From Gallaecimonas pentaromativorans (lineage in GTDB: Bacteria; Pseudomonadota; Gammaproteobacteria; Enterobacterales; Gallaecimonadaceae), in contig NZ_RJUL01000005.1 in assembly GCF_003751625.1 (NCBI RefSeq), forward strand, positions 186,001 through 250,000: 64,000 nt of DNA. Direction: 5' to 3'. Made by a program: the position numbers and the translations under genes. The stretch's first letter is position 1; each line of letters starts with the position of its first letter. Of this stretch, positions 53,680-63,568 are shown in pieces. A model generated the notes under the pieces. It saw nothing but the letters and a program-made list of their open reading frames with translations, ran no database searches and was not told where the DNA came from.

Positions 53680-55200
53680 ATGACAATCAAAAACGTGGTG
53701 ATCCTCGGCGGCGGCAGCGCCGGCTGGATGAGCGCGGCGATGCTGGTAAAGAGCCTGGGTAAGCAACTGGCCATTACCCTGGTGGAGTCGGACCAGATTG
53801 CCACCGTCGGGGTGGGGGAGGCTACCATCCCGCCCATCGGCCTTTTTAATCGCTACCTTGGCATCGACGAAGCCGAGTTTCTGACTCAAACCCAGGGCAC
53901 CATCAAGCTGGGTATCGAGTTTGAAAACTGGGGCAGGGAAGGGGAGTGCTACATGCACGCCTTTGGCGAGCTGGGCCGGGACCTGGGTATCACGCCTTTT
54001 ATTCATTACTGGCTGAGGGCACGCCAGCAAGGCCACGGGCGGGGGCTGTGGGATTACTCCCTTAACTACCAGGCCGCCAAGGCCGGGCGCTTTATTCCCC
54101 TGCCCAAGGTGCCAGACAGCCCTCTCAAGGGCTTGGTACACGCCTACCATTTTGACGCCGGGCTCTACGCCGGCTTGCTGCGCCGCTACAGCGAGGGCCT
54201 TGGGGTCAAGCGCATCGAGGGCAAGGTGGTGGAGGTGGCCTTGGATGAAGGCGGCGCTATTAGCGAGTTGGTGCTGGCCTCTGGCCAGCGGGTGGCGGGG
54301 GAGCTCTTTATTGATTGCAGCGGCCAGCGCGCCCGGCTGATCGGTGAGGCCCTTGGCGGCCAGTTTGAGGACTGGGGCCATTACCTGCCGGCCGACAGCG
54401 CCCTGGCGGTACCGAGCGAAAACACCGGCGAGCCGCGCCCCTACACCCGCGCCATCGCTCATGATGTGGGCTGGCAGTGGCAAATCCCGCTGCAGCACCG
54501 CACCGGTAACGGTTTGGTGTATGCCAGCCGCTACCTGGGTGACGACGAAGCCCGGGCGAAGCTGTTGGCCGCTATCGAAGGTAAGGCCCTGGCCGAGCCG
54601 AGGCTAATTCGCTTTAAAACCGGGCGCCAGCGCCAACAATGGCTGAAAAACTGTGTCAGCCTCGGCCTTGCCAGCGGCTTTTTAGAGCCCTTGGAGTCCA
54701 CCAGCCTGCACCTGGTGCAAAGCGGCATTACCCGCCTTATCAAACTTTTCCCGCGCACTGGCATCGCCGCCTCGGCGGTGGCGGAATTTAACCGCCAAAG
54801 CGCCGAGGAATGTGAGGCTATTCGCGACTTTATCATCCTGCACTACCACCTTAATCAACGGCCCGAGCCTTTTTGGCAAGCCATGCGCGAGATGGCGGTG
54901 CCTTCGAGCCTTGGCCGGCGCCTGGCGCTCTTTGGCGATTGCGGCCGGGTATTCAGGGAAGGCGCCGAGCTATTTAGCGAGGTGGCCTGGCAACAGGTAC
55001 TCATTGGCCAGAACCTGCTGCCAACCGACTACGACCCGCTGGCCGACAGCCTCGATGGCAAGGAGCTGGAAGGTTACTTGGCCAACCTGGCCACCATCAT
55101 CACTGCCACCCGCGACAAATTGCCCCGCCATGGCGATTTTCTGGCCAGAGCCAGGGAACTGGCCGCGACCAAAGGTAAGGGATTGACGACAAAGGGTTGA
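53680..55200 (+). CDS. Tryptophan-halogenase-like flavoprotein
   Basis: 506 residues from ATG 53680 behind AAGGGG. FAD-binding GGGSAGWM at the start, VGVGEATIPPI, a lysine at residue 76 in GTIKLGIEFENWG matching the catalytic lysine of flavin-dependent tryptophan halogenases, and the WxWxIP-type block WQWQIPLQHR. Homologues are regularly found beside sugar TonB receptors in Xanthomonas, Caulobacter and Alteromonas; their true substrate is unknown and tryptophan chlorination should not be assumed. Its stop codon is part of an operator. Confidence 0.88.
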   Translation: MTIKNVVILGGGSAGWMSAAMLVKSLGKQLAITLVESDQIATVGVGEATIPPIGLFNRYLGIDEAEFLTQTQGTIKLGIEFENWGREGECYMHAFGELGRDLGITPFIHYWLRARQQGHGRGLWDYSLNYQAAKAGRFIPLPKVPDSPLKGLVHAYHFDAGLYAGLLRRYSEGLGVKRIEGKVVEVALDEGGAISELVLASGQRVAGELFIDCSGQRARLIGEALGGQFEDWGHYLPADSALAVPSENTGEPRPYTRAIAHDVGWQWQIPLQHRTGNGLVYASRYLGDDEARAKLLAAIEGKALAEPRLIRFKTGRQRQQWLKNCVSLGLASGFLEPLESTSLHLVQSGITRLIKLFPRTGIAASAVAEFNRQSAEECEAIRDFIILHYHLNQRPEPFWQAMREMAVPSSLGRRLALFGDCGRVFREGAELFSEVAWQQVLIGQNLLPTDYDPLADSLDGKELEGYLANLATIITATRDKLPRHGDFLARARELAATKGKGLTTKG

Positions 55201-55211
55201 ATACGTTTGCA
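55198..55211. promoter_or_regulatory. LacI-type operator candidate upstream of the glycosidase genes
   Basis: TGAATACGTTTGCA, one base different from the site at 50649-50662, overlapping the halogenase stop and about 100 bp before the GH97 start. Suggests a second regulated promoter driving GH97-GH13-GH31-GH13. Confidence 0.6.
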
Positions 55212-55312
55212 ATGCCTTGTTGCCAACGGCTGTGGCCGTTAGCGTAAGCGTCAAGTTGCCCCTTGGGCCAATAACCTGTCGCCGGCATGCCCCTGCGACT
55301 GAGGAGATCACC

Positions 55313-57334
55313 ATGCGCGCCATGTTGCCTTTATTGCTGATGCTGGGGCCGGCTTCTGTGCTGGCTCAAAGCCTGGCGGTGAGTTCGCCCGACGGCAAGC
55401 TGACCTTTACTTTGAGTGACGACGATACCCCTCACTATCAAGTCAGCCGCGAGGGCCGGGCGCTATTGGGGGATTCTGCCCTTGGGCTGAGCATGCTGGA
55501 GATTGGCGACATGGGCCCTGGCTACCGGATAGTCAAGGTAGCGCGCCATCACAGCGACAGCCAATGGGAGCAGCCCTGGGGGGAGCGCCATTATGTGCAA
55601 GATAACCACAACGAGCTGGCCGCCACCTTTGCCAACGACGCCGGCCAACGCTTTGTGCTGCGGGTCCGGGTTTTTGATGACGGCCTTGGCTTTCGCTACG
55701 AAGTGCCGGCTCAGCCGCATCTGAGCACCGTTAATATCACCGACGAGCGCACCGAATTTCGTATCGCCGGCAGCGATAAGGTCACCGCTTGGTCTATCCC
55801 TGCCCGCCAGTGGGACCGTTACGAATATCCCTATCGCACCAGCGCCCTTGAGGCGGTGCAAAGTGCCCAGACGCCCCTGACCATGAAGCTGCCGGGCGGG
55901 GTGCACTTAAGTATCCACGAAGCGGCGTTGGTCAACTACGCCGCCATGACCCTCAACCAGCGCCGCCCCGGGGTATTGAAGGCCGACCTCACCCCCTGGG
56001 GCGACGGTATCAAGGTGAAAACCGCCGCCCCTTTCATGAGCCCCTGGCGCACCATCGAAGTGGGCAGCGCCACCGATTTGGTCAATTCCAGCCTCATCCT
56101 CAACCTCAATGAGCCCAACAAGCTGGGAGATGTGTCCTGGGTTAAACCGGGCAAGTACATCGGTATCTGGTGGGCCATGCATCTGGGGCGCATGACCTGG
56201 GGCAGCGGCCCGCATCACGGCGCCACCACCGTCAATGCCGAGCGTTATATGGACTTTGCCGCCCGTTATGGTTTTGACGGCGTGTTGGTCGAAGGCTGGA
56301 ACCAGGGCTGGGACGGTGACTGGGTCAAAAACGGCGATAAGTTTAGCTTTACCCAGCCCTATCCTGACTTCGATATAAAGGCCATCACCGCTTATGGCGC
56401 CGGCAAAGGGGTCAAACTGATTGGCCACCATGAAACCGGCGGGCATGTCAGCAATTACGAGGCGCAACTGGATGACGCCATGGCGCTCTATCAACGGCTT
56501 GGGGTCAGCCAGGTTAAAACCGGTTACGTGGCGGACGGCGGCGAAATCGACCGTCGCGACGCAAAGGGCATTCGCCGCCATGAATGGCACGACGGCCAGT
56601 TTATGGTTAATCACTATCAGAAGGTGGTGACCGAGGCGGCCAAATACCATATTGCCATCAACAGCCACGAGCCCATCAAAGACACTGGCCTTCGCCGCAC
56701 CTACCCCAACTGGATCAGCCGAGAAGGGGCCCGTGGCCAGGAATACAACGCCTGGGGCACGCCGCCCAACAGCCCCGAACACACCGTGATGCTGCCCTTT
56801 ACCCGGTTATTGGCAGGGCCCATGGACTTTACCCCCGGCATTTTCGACCTGGCACCCACCGATCTCAAAGACGGTAACCGGGTGCAGACCACCCTTGCCA
56901 AACAATTGGCCCTCTATGTGACCATTTACAGCCCCATTCAGATGGCGGCGGATCTGCCTGAAAACTACCAAAAGCACCTGGACGCCTTTCAGTTTATCCG
57001 CGACGTGCCTACCGATTGGGAAGAGAGCAAGGCGCTGGCCGGCGCCGTGGGCGATTACCTGGTGATGGCCCGCAAGGCGCGAGGTGGCAAGGACTGGTAT
57101 CTGGGCGCCATTACCGATGAGCAGGCGCGGGTGCTGCCAGTGAAGCTGGATTTTTTGGACAGCGGCACACGCTATGAAGCACAAATTTACCGCGATGGCG
57201 CCAAGGCCGACTGGCAGAGCAATCCTTACGATTATGTCATCGAGAAAAAGACGGTGAGCCGCAGCGACACCCTGGCCCTGAAGCTCGCCACCAGTGGCGG
57301 CGCCGCCATCCGTTTCAAGGCTCTGGAGCAATGA
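55313..57334 (+). CDS. GH97 alpha-glucosidase (SusB-like)
   Basis: 673 residues from ATG 55313 behind GAGGAGA. Signal peptide to about 18 (ASVLAQ), N-terminal beta-sandwich, then a (beta/alpha)8 barrel. INSHEP (Glu453) and REGARGQEYNAW (Glu477) are 24 residues apart, the spacing of Glu508/Glu532 in Bacteroides SusB, and HHETGGH adds another conserved Glu374; these favour the inverting alpha-glucosidase branch. Acts in the periplasm on maltooligosaccharides brought in by the receptor. Overlaps the next gene by one base. Confidence 0.93.
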   Translation: MRAMLPLLLMLGPASVLAQSLAVSSPDGKLTFTLSDDDTPHYQVSREGRALLGDSALGLSMLEIGDMGPGYRIVKVARHHSDSQWEQPWGERHYVQDNHNELAATFANDAGQRFVLRVRVFDDGLGFRYEVPAQPHLSTVNITDERTEFRIAGSDKVTAWSIPARQWDRYEYPYRTSALEAVQSAQTPLTMKLPGGVHLSIHEAALVNYAAMTLNQRRPGVLKADLTPWGDGIKVKTAAPFMSPWRTIEVGSATDLVNSSLILNLNEPNKLGDVSWVKPGKYIGIWWAMHLGRMTWGSGPHHGATTVNAERYMDFAARYGFDGVLVEGWNQGWDGDWVKNGDKFSFTQPYPDFDIKAITAYGAGKGVKLIGHHETGGHVSNYEAQLDDAMALYQRLGVSQVKTGYVADGGEIDRRDAKGIRRHEWHDGQFMVNHYQKVVTEAAKYHIAINSHEPIKDTGLRRTYPNWISREGARGQEYNAWGTPPNSPEHTVMLPFTRLLAGPMDFTPGIFDLAPTDLKDGNRVQTTLAKQLALYVTIYSPIQMAADLPENYQKHLDAFQFIRDVPTDWEESKALAGAVGDYLVMARKARGGKDWYLGAITDEQARVLPVKLDFLDSGTRYEAQIYRDGAKADWQSNPYDYVIEKKTVSRSDTLALKLATSGGAAIRFKALEQ

Positions 57335-59160
57335 TGCGCCTGTTTTTCTGTGTGTTGGCCCTGCTGACAGCTACGGCAGCCCAGGCCGCCAGCCTCGATA
57401 AAATCGAGCCCGCCAACTGGTGGGTGGGGATGAAAAGGCCCACCGTCGAGCTGATGGTCTACGGCAAGGACATTGCCAAGGCCAAGGTCACCCTGGCCCC
57501 CCATGCCGGGGTGTCGCTGGTCAAAGCAGAGGCCCTTGAAAGCCCCGACTACCTTTTTGTGACCCTCGCCATAGCGCCAAAGACTAAAGCCGGTGAGCTT
57601 GATCTGGCCTTTGAGGTGGCCGGGCAGCACTTTGACCGCCACTATCCGCTGCTGGCCCGGGCCCCGGGTTCGGCGATGCGCCAGGGCTTTTCCCAAAAAG
57701 ACGTGATTTATCTCATCACCCCGGACCGCTTTGCCAATGGCGACCCCGGCAATGACGATGTGAAGGGTTACGGCGACAAGGCAAACCGCCGCCTGCCCGG
57801 TGGCCGTCACGGCGGCGACCTCAAAGGGGTGATGGACCACCTTGATTACCTTGAAAAGTTGGGGGTGACCCAGCTGTGGCTGAACCCGGTGGTGGAAAAC
57901 GCCATGGCGAGTTACAGCTACCACGGCTACTCGGCCACCGATTTTTACCGGGTTGACCCGCGCTTTGGCGCCAATGCCGATTACCGGGCCCTGAGCCAAG
58001 CCGCCAAGGCTCGCGGCATGGGCCTTATCATCGACGTGGTGCTCAACCATATCGGCAGCAACCATCCTTGGGTGAAAGACTTGCCCAGCCAGGACTGGCT
58101 GAACGGCACCCGCTTTCACCCCACCAACCATCGCCGCGAAACCCTGCACGACCCCCATGTGGCGGCCAGCGACCGGGCCCAGTTTAACGACGGCTGGTTT
58201 GTGCCCAGCATGCCGGATCTCAACCAGCGCAACCCGCATCTGGCCACTTACCTGATTCAAAACAGCATCTGGTGGGTGGAATACGCCGGCCTTAGCGGTA
58301 TCCGCATCGACACCTGGTCTTACTCCGACCAAGCCTTCCTGGCCCAATGGAGTGCGGCGCTGATGAACGAATACCCGCACCTGAACATGGTGGGGGAGGA
58401 GTGGAGCACCAATGCTGCCATCACCAGTTACTGGCAGCGGGGCAATCACCCCAAAGACGGTTATGTCAGCAACTTGCCGTCCTTGATGGATTTTCCGCTG
58501 CAAGAGGCCCTCATCAAGGGCCTGACCGAGCCGGAGACCTGGAACAGCGGCATCAGCATGCTCTACCAGGCCCTTGCCAACGACTTTCTCTACAGCGCCC
58601 CCAATAACCTGGTGGTCTTTGCCGACAACCACGACATGGCGCGGGTGATGACCCAGCTCCAGGGCGACCGGGCCCTGTGGCAGATGGCCATGACCTTTAT
58701 CCTCACCACCCGTGGCATTCCCCAGATCTTTTACGGCACCGAGCTGGCCATGGACCCCAAAAGCAGTGACCACGGCGTGCTGCGGGCCGATTTCCCCGGC
58801 GGCTGGCCGGGGGACAAGGTCAACGCCTTTACCGGCACCGGCCTTGACGGCGGCCAGCGCCAGGCCTTGGGTTTTATGCAAAAGCTGCTGAACTGGCGCA
58901 AAACGGCGCCCGCCATCAGCGGCCGCCTGGTCCACTACGTGCCCCAAGACGGGGTGTACAGCTATTTTCGCCTGAGCCCTGCCCAGCAGGTGATGGTGGT
59001 AATGAACAAGAACGACAAGGCCCAGACCCTGGACCTTGGCCGCTTTGCCGAACTCAAGGGCCACCAACTGGGCCATGAGGTGCTGAGCGGCAACACCTAT
59101 TCCCTGACTGGCACCTTGACGGTGCCTGCCAAAACAGCCTGGGTGCTGGAGCTCAAATGA
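57334..59160 (+). CDS. GH13 cyclomaltodextrinase-like alpha-amylase
   Basis: 608 residues from the second of two in-frame ATGs (57334; 57331 is only two bases from GGAG). Signal peptide (FCVLALLTATAAQA), an N-terminal domain of the cyclomaltodextrinase type (IEPANWWVGMKRPTVELMVY), GH13 barrel and beta C-terminal domain. Catalytic triad: Asp326 in GIRIDTW, Glu355 in VGEEW, Asp434 in DNHD; also DVVLNHIG. Likely opens cyclodextrins or cuts maltodextrins in the periplasm. Confidence 0.94.
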   Translation: MRLFFCVLALLTATAAQAASLDKIEPANWWVGMKRPTVELMVYGKDIAKAKVTLAPHAGVSLVKAEALESPDYLFVTLAIAPKTKAGELDLAFEVAGQHFDRHYPLLARAPGSAMRQGFSQKDVIYLITPDRFANGDPGNDDVKGYGDKANRRLPGGRHGGDLKGVMDHLDYLEKLGVTQLWLNPVVENAMASYSYHGYSATDFYRVDPRFGANADYRALSQAAKARGMGLIIDVVLNHIGSNHPWVKDLPSQDWLNGTRFHPTNHRRETLHDPHVAASDRAQFNDGWFVPSMPDLNQRNPHLATYLIQNSIWWVEYAGLSGIRIDTWSYSDQAFLAQWSAALMNEYPHLNMVGEEWSTNAAITSYWQRGNHPKDGYVSNLPSLMDFPLQEALIKGLTEPETWNSGISMLYQALANDFLYSAPNNLVVFADNHDMARVMTQLQGDRALWQMAMTFILTTRGIPQIFYGTELAMDPKSSDHGVLRADFPGGWPGDKVNAFTGTGLDGGQRQALGFMQKLLNWRKTAPAISGRLVHYVPQDGVYSYFRLSPAQQVMVVMNKNDKAQTLDLGRFAELKGHQLGHEVLSGNTYSLTGTLTVPAKTAWVLELK

Positions 59161-61496
59161 TGAAACTGCGTTATCTGCCTTTGTCCCTTGCCGTACTGCT
59201 GGCCAGTTGTGCCAGCAAGCCTGCCTATCACCTGGACGGCAATCGCCTGGTGATCCCCAAGGCTGGCGGTGAGCTGGTGCTCACCCCCCTGGATGCCGAT
59301 GCCATTCAAACCGAATACCTCAAGGCTGGCAGCCAGCAACCGGCCTCCCGGGCCATCGTTCAGCAAACGGCGGTCAAGGCCGAGCTCAGCCAAAAGGGCG
59401 ACACCCTGGTGTACCGCCTGCCGGGGCTCAGAGCTGAGATAGACACCCGAGACCTTAAAATCAGCTATTACAGAGGTGAGCACCTGCTACTGGCCGAGAG
59501 CAGCGGTTTTAAAGGCGAGCAGGGGGTAAACCTTGGCTTTTCGCTTCAACAGGGTGAAAAGCTCATGGGCGGCGGCGAGCGGGTGCTGGGCATGGACAGG
59601 CGCGGCCACAAACTGCCGCTCTACAACAAGGCGAGCTACGGCTACACCACCGAAGCGGCGCAGATGTATTACAGCCTGCCGCTTATTCTCTCCAGCGAGA
59701 AATACCTGCTGCTGTTTGACAACACCGCCTCTGGCGAGATGGATCTGGGGGCTACCCAGAGCGACCAAATGACCTTCAGCGCCGAGACCGGCCGGCGCGC
59801 CTACGTGGTGGTAGCAAGTGACCACTACGCCGGGCTCACCGAAGAATACACCCAGCTCACCGGCCATCAGCCGCTACCGCCGCGCTGGGCGCTGGGTAAC
59901 TTTGCCTCCCGCTTTGGCTACCACAGCGAAGCCGAAGCCCGTGATGTGGTGAACCGCTTTAAAGAAGCCGGCATTCCCCTGGACGCCATCGTGCTGGATC
60001 TTTACTGGTTCGGCAAAGACGTCAAAGGCCACATGGGCAACCTGGCCTGGGATAAAACCGCCTTCCCAACCCCGGAGCAGATGATCCGCGACTTTAAAAA
60101 AGACGGGGTAAAAACGGTGCTCATTACCGAGCCCTTTATCCTCACCACCTCCAAGTGCTGGAACGAAGCGCTCAGCGCTGGCGCTATCACCCCGGACGCC
60201 AGCGGCAAACCGGCAACCTACGATTTCTTCTTCGGCCACACGGGCCTGGTGGATGTGTTCTCGCCCAAGGGCCGCGACTGGTTCTGGGGCAAATACCAGA
60301 GCTTGCTGGATGAAGGGGTCGCCGGATTCTGGGGCGACCTTGGCGAGCCGGAAGTGCACCCTGCAAACCTGGTGCATGCCGAAGGCTCAGCCGATGCCCT
60401 GCATAACGCCTACGGCCACCGCTGGGCCGAGATGGTGTACGACGGGGTGCGCCAGCATCGCCCTGACATGCGGCCCTTTATCCTGATGCGAAGCGGTTAT
60501 GCCGGCTCCCAGCGCTTTGGCATGATGCCCTGGACCGGCGACGTGTCCCGCAGCTGGGGCGGCCTTAAGCCGCAAGTGGAGCTGGCGCTGCAAATGGGCG
60601 CCCAGGGCCTTGGGTACATTCACTCGGATCTGGGCGGCTTTGCCGGTGGCGATAAGTTCGACCCGGAGCTTTACCTGCGCTGGCTGCAATACGGCGTGTT
60701 CCAGCCGGTATTTCGCCCCCACGGCCAGGAAGAAATCGCCCCTGAACCGGTGTTCCACGACGCCCATATCCAAAAAGTGGTGGGGGATTACATCAAGCTG
60801 CGCTATAGCCTGCTGCCCTACAACTACAGCCTGGCCTTTGAGAACAGCACCACCGGCAAGCCGCTGATGCGCTCGATGCTGATGCAAAGCGATGATGTCA
60901 AAGACTTTGACAACCACCACAGCTACTTCTGGGGTGATGCCTTCCTGGTGACCCCGGTCACTGAGCAGGGCGCCAAAACCGTGACCACCCAATTGCCCAA
61001 GGGCGCCTGGTTTGATTTTTGGAGCGGTAAGCGCATCGAAGGGGGCCAAAGCTACACCCGCGCCACCAGTGTCGAGACCCTACCGGTGCTGGTAAAAGCC
61101 GGCAGCTTCGTGCCCATGGTGGCGCCAACCCAAAGCACCGACAGCTATTCCAGCAAGGCGCTGACCCTGCACTACTGGGCCGATCCCTCGGTAACCGAGG
61201 CCCAGGGCCAAATGTATGAAGACGACGGCCACACCCCGGACGCCTACGCCAAGGGCCAATACCAGCTGCTGCGCTTTAGCGCCCGCCAGCAAGGGGGCCT
61301 GACCGTGACGCTTGCCAGCCAAGGCCAATACCCCGGCATGCCCAAAAGCCGCCAGCTGACCTTGGTTATCCACCACCCGGGCGCCGTCAAGGCCGCCTTG
61401 CTGGACGGCAAGCCCCATAGCTTTAAACAAGACGGCGACCAGCTGACCCTAACCTTTGACTGGGACGGCGCCGCGCGTACCCTCGACTTGCAGTAA
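59157..61496 (+). CDS. GH31 alpha-glucosidase lipoprotein
   Basis: 779 residues, ATGA overlap with the previous gene (ATG 59160 also possible). Lipobox LASC puts the lipid on Cys18, so it is membrane-anchored. GH31 barrel with nucleophile Asp394 in FWGDLGEPEVH and acid/base Asp462 in WTGDVSRSWGG; also LDLYWFGKDVKGHMGNLAWD near the active site. Releases glucose from the non-reducing end of alpha-glucans, complementing GH97. Confidence 0.94.
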   Translation: MMKLRYLPLSLAVLLASCASKPAYHLDGNRLVIPKAGGELVLTPLDADAIQTEYLKAGSQQPASRAIVQQTAVKAELSQKGDTLVYRLPGLRAEIDTRDLKISYYRGEHLLLAESSGFKGEQGVNLGFSLQQGEKLMGGGERVLGMDRRGHKLPLYNKASYGYTTEAAQMYYSLPLILSSEKYLLLFDNTASGEMDLGATQSDQMTFSAETGRRAYVVVASDHYAGLTEEYTQLTGHQPLPPRWALGNFASRFGYHSEAEARDVVNRFKEAGIPLDAIVLDLYWFGKDVKGHMGNLAWDKTAFPTPEQMIRDFKKDGVKTVLITEPFILTTSKCWNEALSAGAITPDASGKPATYDFFFGHTGLVDVFSPKGRDWFWGKYQSLLDEGVAGFWGDLGEPEVHPANLVHAEGSADALHNAYGHRWAEMVYDGVRQHRPDMRPFILMRSGYAGSQRFGMMPWTGDVSRSWGGLKPQVELALQMGAQGLGYIHSDLGGFAGGDKFDPELYLRWLQYGVFQPVFRPHGQEEIAPEPVFHDAHIQKVVGDYIKLRYSLLPYNYSLAFENSTTGKPLMRSMLMQSDDVKDFDNHHSYFWGDAFLVTPVTEQGAKTVTTQLPKGAWFDFWSGKRIEGGQSYTRATSVETLPVLVKAGSFVPMVAPTQSTDSYSSKALTLHYWADPSVTEAQGQMYEDDGHTPDAYAKGQYQLLRFSARQQGGLTVTLASQGQYPGMPKSRQLTLVIHHPGAVKAALLDGKPHSFKQDGDQLTLTFDWDGAARTLDLQ

Positions 61497-61506
61497 GGAT
61501 GACATC

Positions 61507-63351
61507 ATGAACAAGCTCTCTTCCCTGGCCCTTTGCGTGATGCTTGCTGCCTGCTCAGAGGCACCCGTTGCCAGCAACGCCGCCCAAGAGGCGCCGGCCA
61601 GCGTGCAGCCCCAAGGCTCCGGCAAGCCGGTTATCTACCAGATGTTTACCCGTCTTTTTGGCAACAAGGTCGACAGCCAGGTGCCCTGGGGCACCCTAGC
61701 GCAAAACGGGGTCGGTAAATTTGCCGACATCAACGACGCTGCCTTGGCCTCCATCAAGGCACTGGGGGTCAATTATCTGTGGTACACCGGCATTCCCGAG
61801 CATGCCCAGGTCACCGACTACAGCGCCTACGGTATAGCCGCAGACGACCCGGACGTGGTCAAGGGCCGGGCCGGCTCGCCCTACGCGGTCAAGGACTACT
61901 ACAACGTTGACCCGGACTTGGCCACTCACCCTGCCAAGCGCTTAGAAGAGTTCGAGGCCCTGATTGCGCGCACCCATGCCCACGGCATGAAGGTCATCAT
62001 CGACATCGTGCCCAACCACGTGGCCCGCCGCTATCACTCCAGCGTCTACCCGGAGCGGGACTTTGGCCGAAACGACGACACCAGGGTGGTCTACAAGCGC
62101 GACAACAACTTCTATTACGTGCCGGGCCAGGCGTTTAAAGTGCCCAAAGGCGACAAGCCTCTGGGCGGCTTGCCTCATCCCCTGGCCGACGGCCAGTTTG
62201 CTGAAAACCCCGCCAAGTGGACAGGTAACGGCAGCCGCAGCCCGCAGCCGGCTCTGGACGACTGGTATGAAACGGTCAAGATAAACTACGGGGTGCGCCC
62301 CGACGGCAGCTATGACTTCCCACAACTGCCCGCCGGTTTCGAGAATCAGGATTACCGCGCCCACGCGGCTTTTTGGCAGGGCAAATCGGTGCCGGACAGC
62401 TGGGTCAAGTACAAGGACATCGCCCTTTACTGGCTGGATAAAGGCGTCGACGGTTTTCGCTACGACGTAGCCGAAATGGTGCCGGTGGAATTTTGGAGCT
62501 ACCTCAACAGCGCCATCAAGATGCACAAGGCTGACACCCTGCTGATGGCCGAGGTCTACAACCCGGCCCAGTACCGGGACTATATCCGCCTGGGCAAAAT
62601 GGATTACCTCTACGACAAGGTAGAAACCTACGACAGCCTCAAGGCCATCATCCAAGGCAAAGAGGGCACCCAGGCGCTCGCCGATATCCTGGTGCGTAAC
62701 CAGGACATTGCCGCTCACCAGCTGCACTTTTTGGAAAACCATGACGAGCAGCGCATCGCCAGCCCCGAGTTTGCCGGCGATCCGGTCAAGGCCATTCCGG
62801 CCATGGCGGTGTCGGCGCTGATGGACGACGGCGCCACCATGGTTTACTTCGGCCAGGCCCTTGGCGAGCCCGGCGCCCGTGACGCCGGCTTTGGCAAAGC
62901 CAGCCGCACCACCATCTTCGACTATTGGGATGTGCCGAGCGTGCAGCGCTGGATGAACGGCGGCGCCTTTGACGGCGGCCAATTGTCTGCCAAGGAAAAG
63001 GCCCTGCGCGGCTTTTACCAAAAGCTGCTGAACCTCAGCCGCAGCCAGGGCGCTTTCGGTGGCACCAGCCAGGCGCTGGCGCAAAGCGATGACAAGGTCT
63101 TTGCCTTTGCCCGCTGGCAGGGCAGCCAGCAGGTGTTGGTGGCCACCAACTTTGCCGCGAGCGCCAAAGAGGGCCAGATAGCTGTGCCCAAGGCCTTGAT
63201 TGAAAAGTGGAAACTGGCCGACGGCCAATACGCCCTTAACGACCTTCTTGGCAGCAACAGCGGCACCCTGGTGGTCAGCAAGGGGGCAGGGCAGTGGCAC
63301 TATCAGCTGGGCGCTTACGGCGCTGCCGCCTTCGAGCTAAAACTGCAATAA
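61507..63351 (+). CDS. GH13 alpha-amylase lipoprotein
   Basis: 614 residues from ATG 61507. Lipobox LAAC (Cys15 or 16). GH13 motifs: IIDIVPNHVARR, catalytic Asp320 in GFRYDVAEM, Glu349 in LMAEVYN and Asp413 in FLENHDEQR. Differs clearly from the other GH13 in having no cyclomaltodextrinase N-domain and a distinct HVARRYHS region, so it should have another chain-length preference. Last gene of the locus, ended by a terminator. Confidence 0.93.
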   Translation: MNKLSSLALCVMLAACSEAPVASNAAQEAPASVQPQGSGKPVIYQMFTRLFGNKVDSQVPWGTLAQNGVGKFADINDAALASIKALGVNYLWYTGIPEHAQVTDYSAYGIAADDPDVVKGRAGSPYAVKDYYNVDPDLATHPAKRLEEFEALIARTHAHGMKVIIDIVPNHVARRYHSSVYPERDFGRNDDTRVVYKRDNNFYYVPGQAFKVPKGDKPLGGLPHPLADGQFAENPAKWTGNGSRSPQPALDDWYETVKINYGVRPDGSYDFPQLPAGFENQDYRAHAAFWQGKSVPDSWVKYKDIALYWLDKGVDGFRYDVAEMVPVEFWSYLNSAIKMHKADTLLMAEVYNPAQYRDYIRLGKMDYLYDKVETYDSLKAIIQGKEGTQALADILVRNQDIAAHQLHFLENHDEQRIASPEFAGDPVKAIPAMAVSALMDDGATMVYFGQALGEPGARDAGFGKASRTTIFDYWDVPSVQRWMNGGAFDGGQLSAKEKALRGFYQKLLNLSRSQGAFGGTSQALAQSDDKVFAFARWQGSQQVLVATNFAASAKEGQIAVPKALIEKWKLADGQYALNDLLGSNSGTLVVSKGAGQWHYQLGAYGAAAFELKLQ

Positions 63352-63379
63352 CACCCAGAAAAAAAGGCTAAACTATTGA

Positions 63380-63403
63380 AACCGGCGTTGTGGCCGGTTT
63401 TTT
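63380..63403 (+). terminator. Intrinsic terminator of the glycosidase operon
   Basis: AACCGGC, TTGTG-type loop, GCCGGTTTTTT. Confidence 0.88.
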
Positions 63404-63539
63404 ATTGCGCCAGATTGAATTTTTATGTGAGAATTCGCGCGCTTTATGCAGTCAGTCAGCGGCGGTTTGCGTGCACGTAAAGCTGTAAAAATAACGATTT
63501 GGCGTCATTTTCGTCACGAAAACCTTTTCTAAAAATTAA

Positions 63540-63568
63540 TGGACAAGGTCGGCCCACATCTTTATCAT
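63540..63568 (+). promoter_or_regulatory. Sigma70 promoter of carA
   Basis: TGGACA (63540-63545), 17-bp spacer, TATCAT (63563-63568), about 100 bp before the start codon. Confidence 0.65.

Noticed and set aside
63414-63452. ArgR box pair upstream of carA
   Set aside because: Only one half of each 18-bp box fits (TGAAT in the first, ATGCA in the second). Spacing is right but the match is too weak to annotate.
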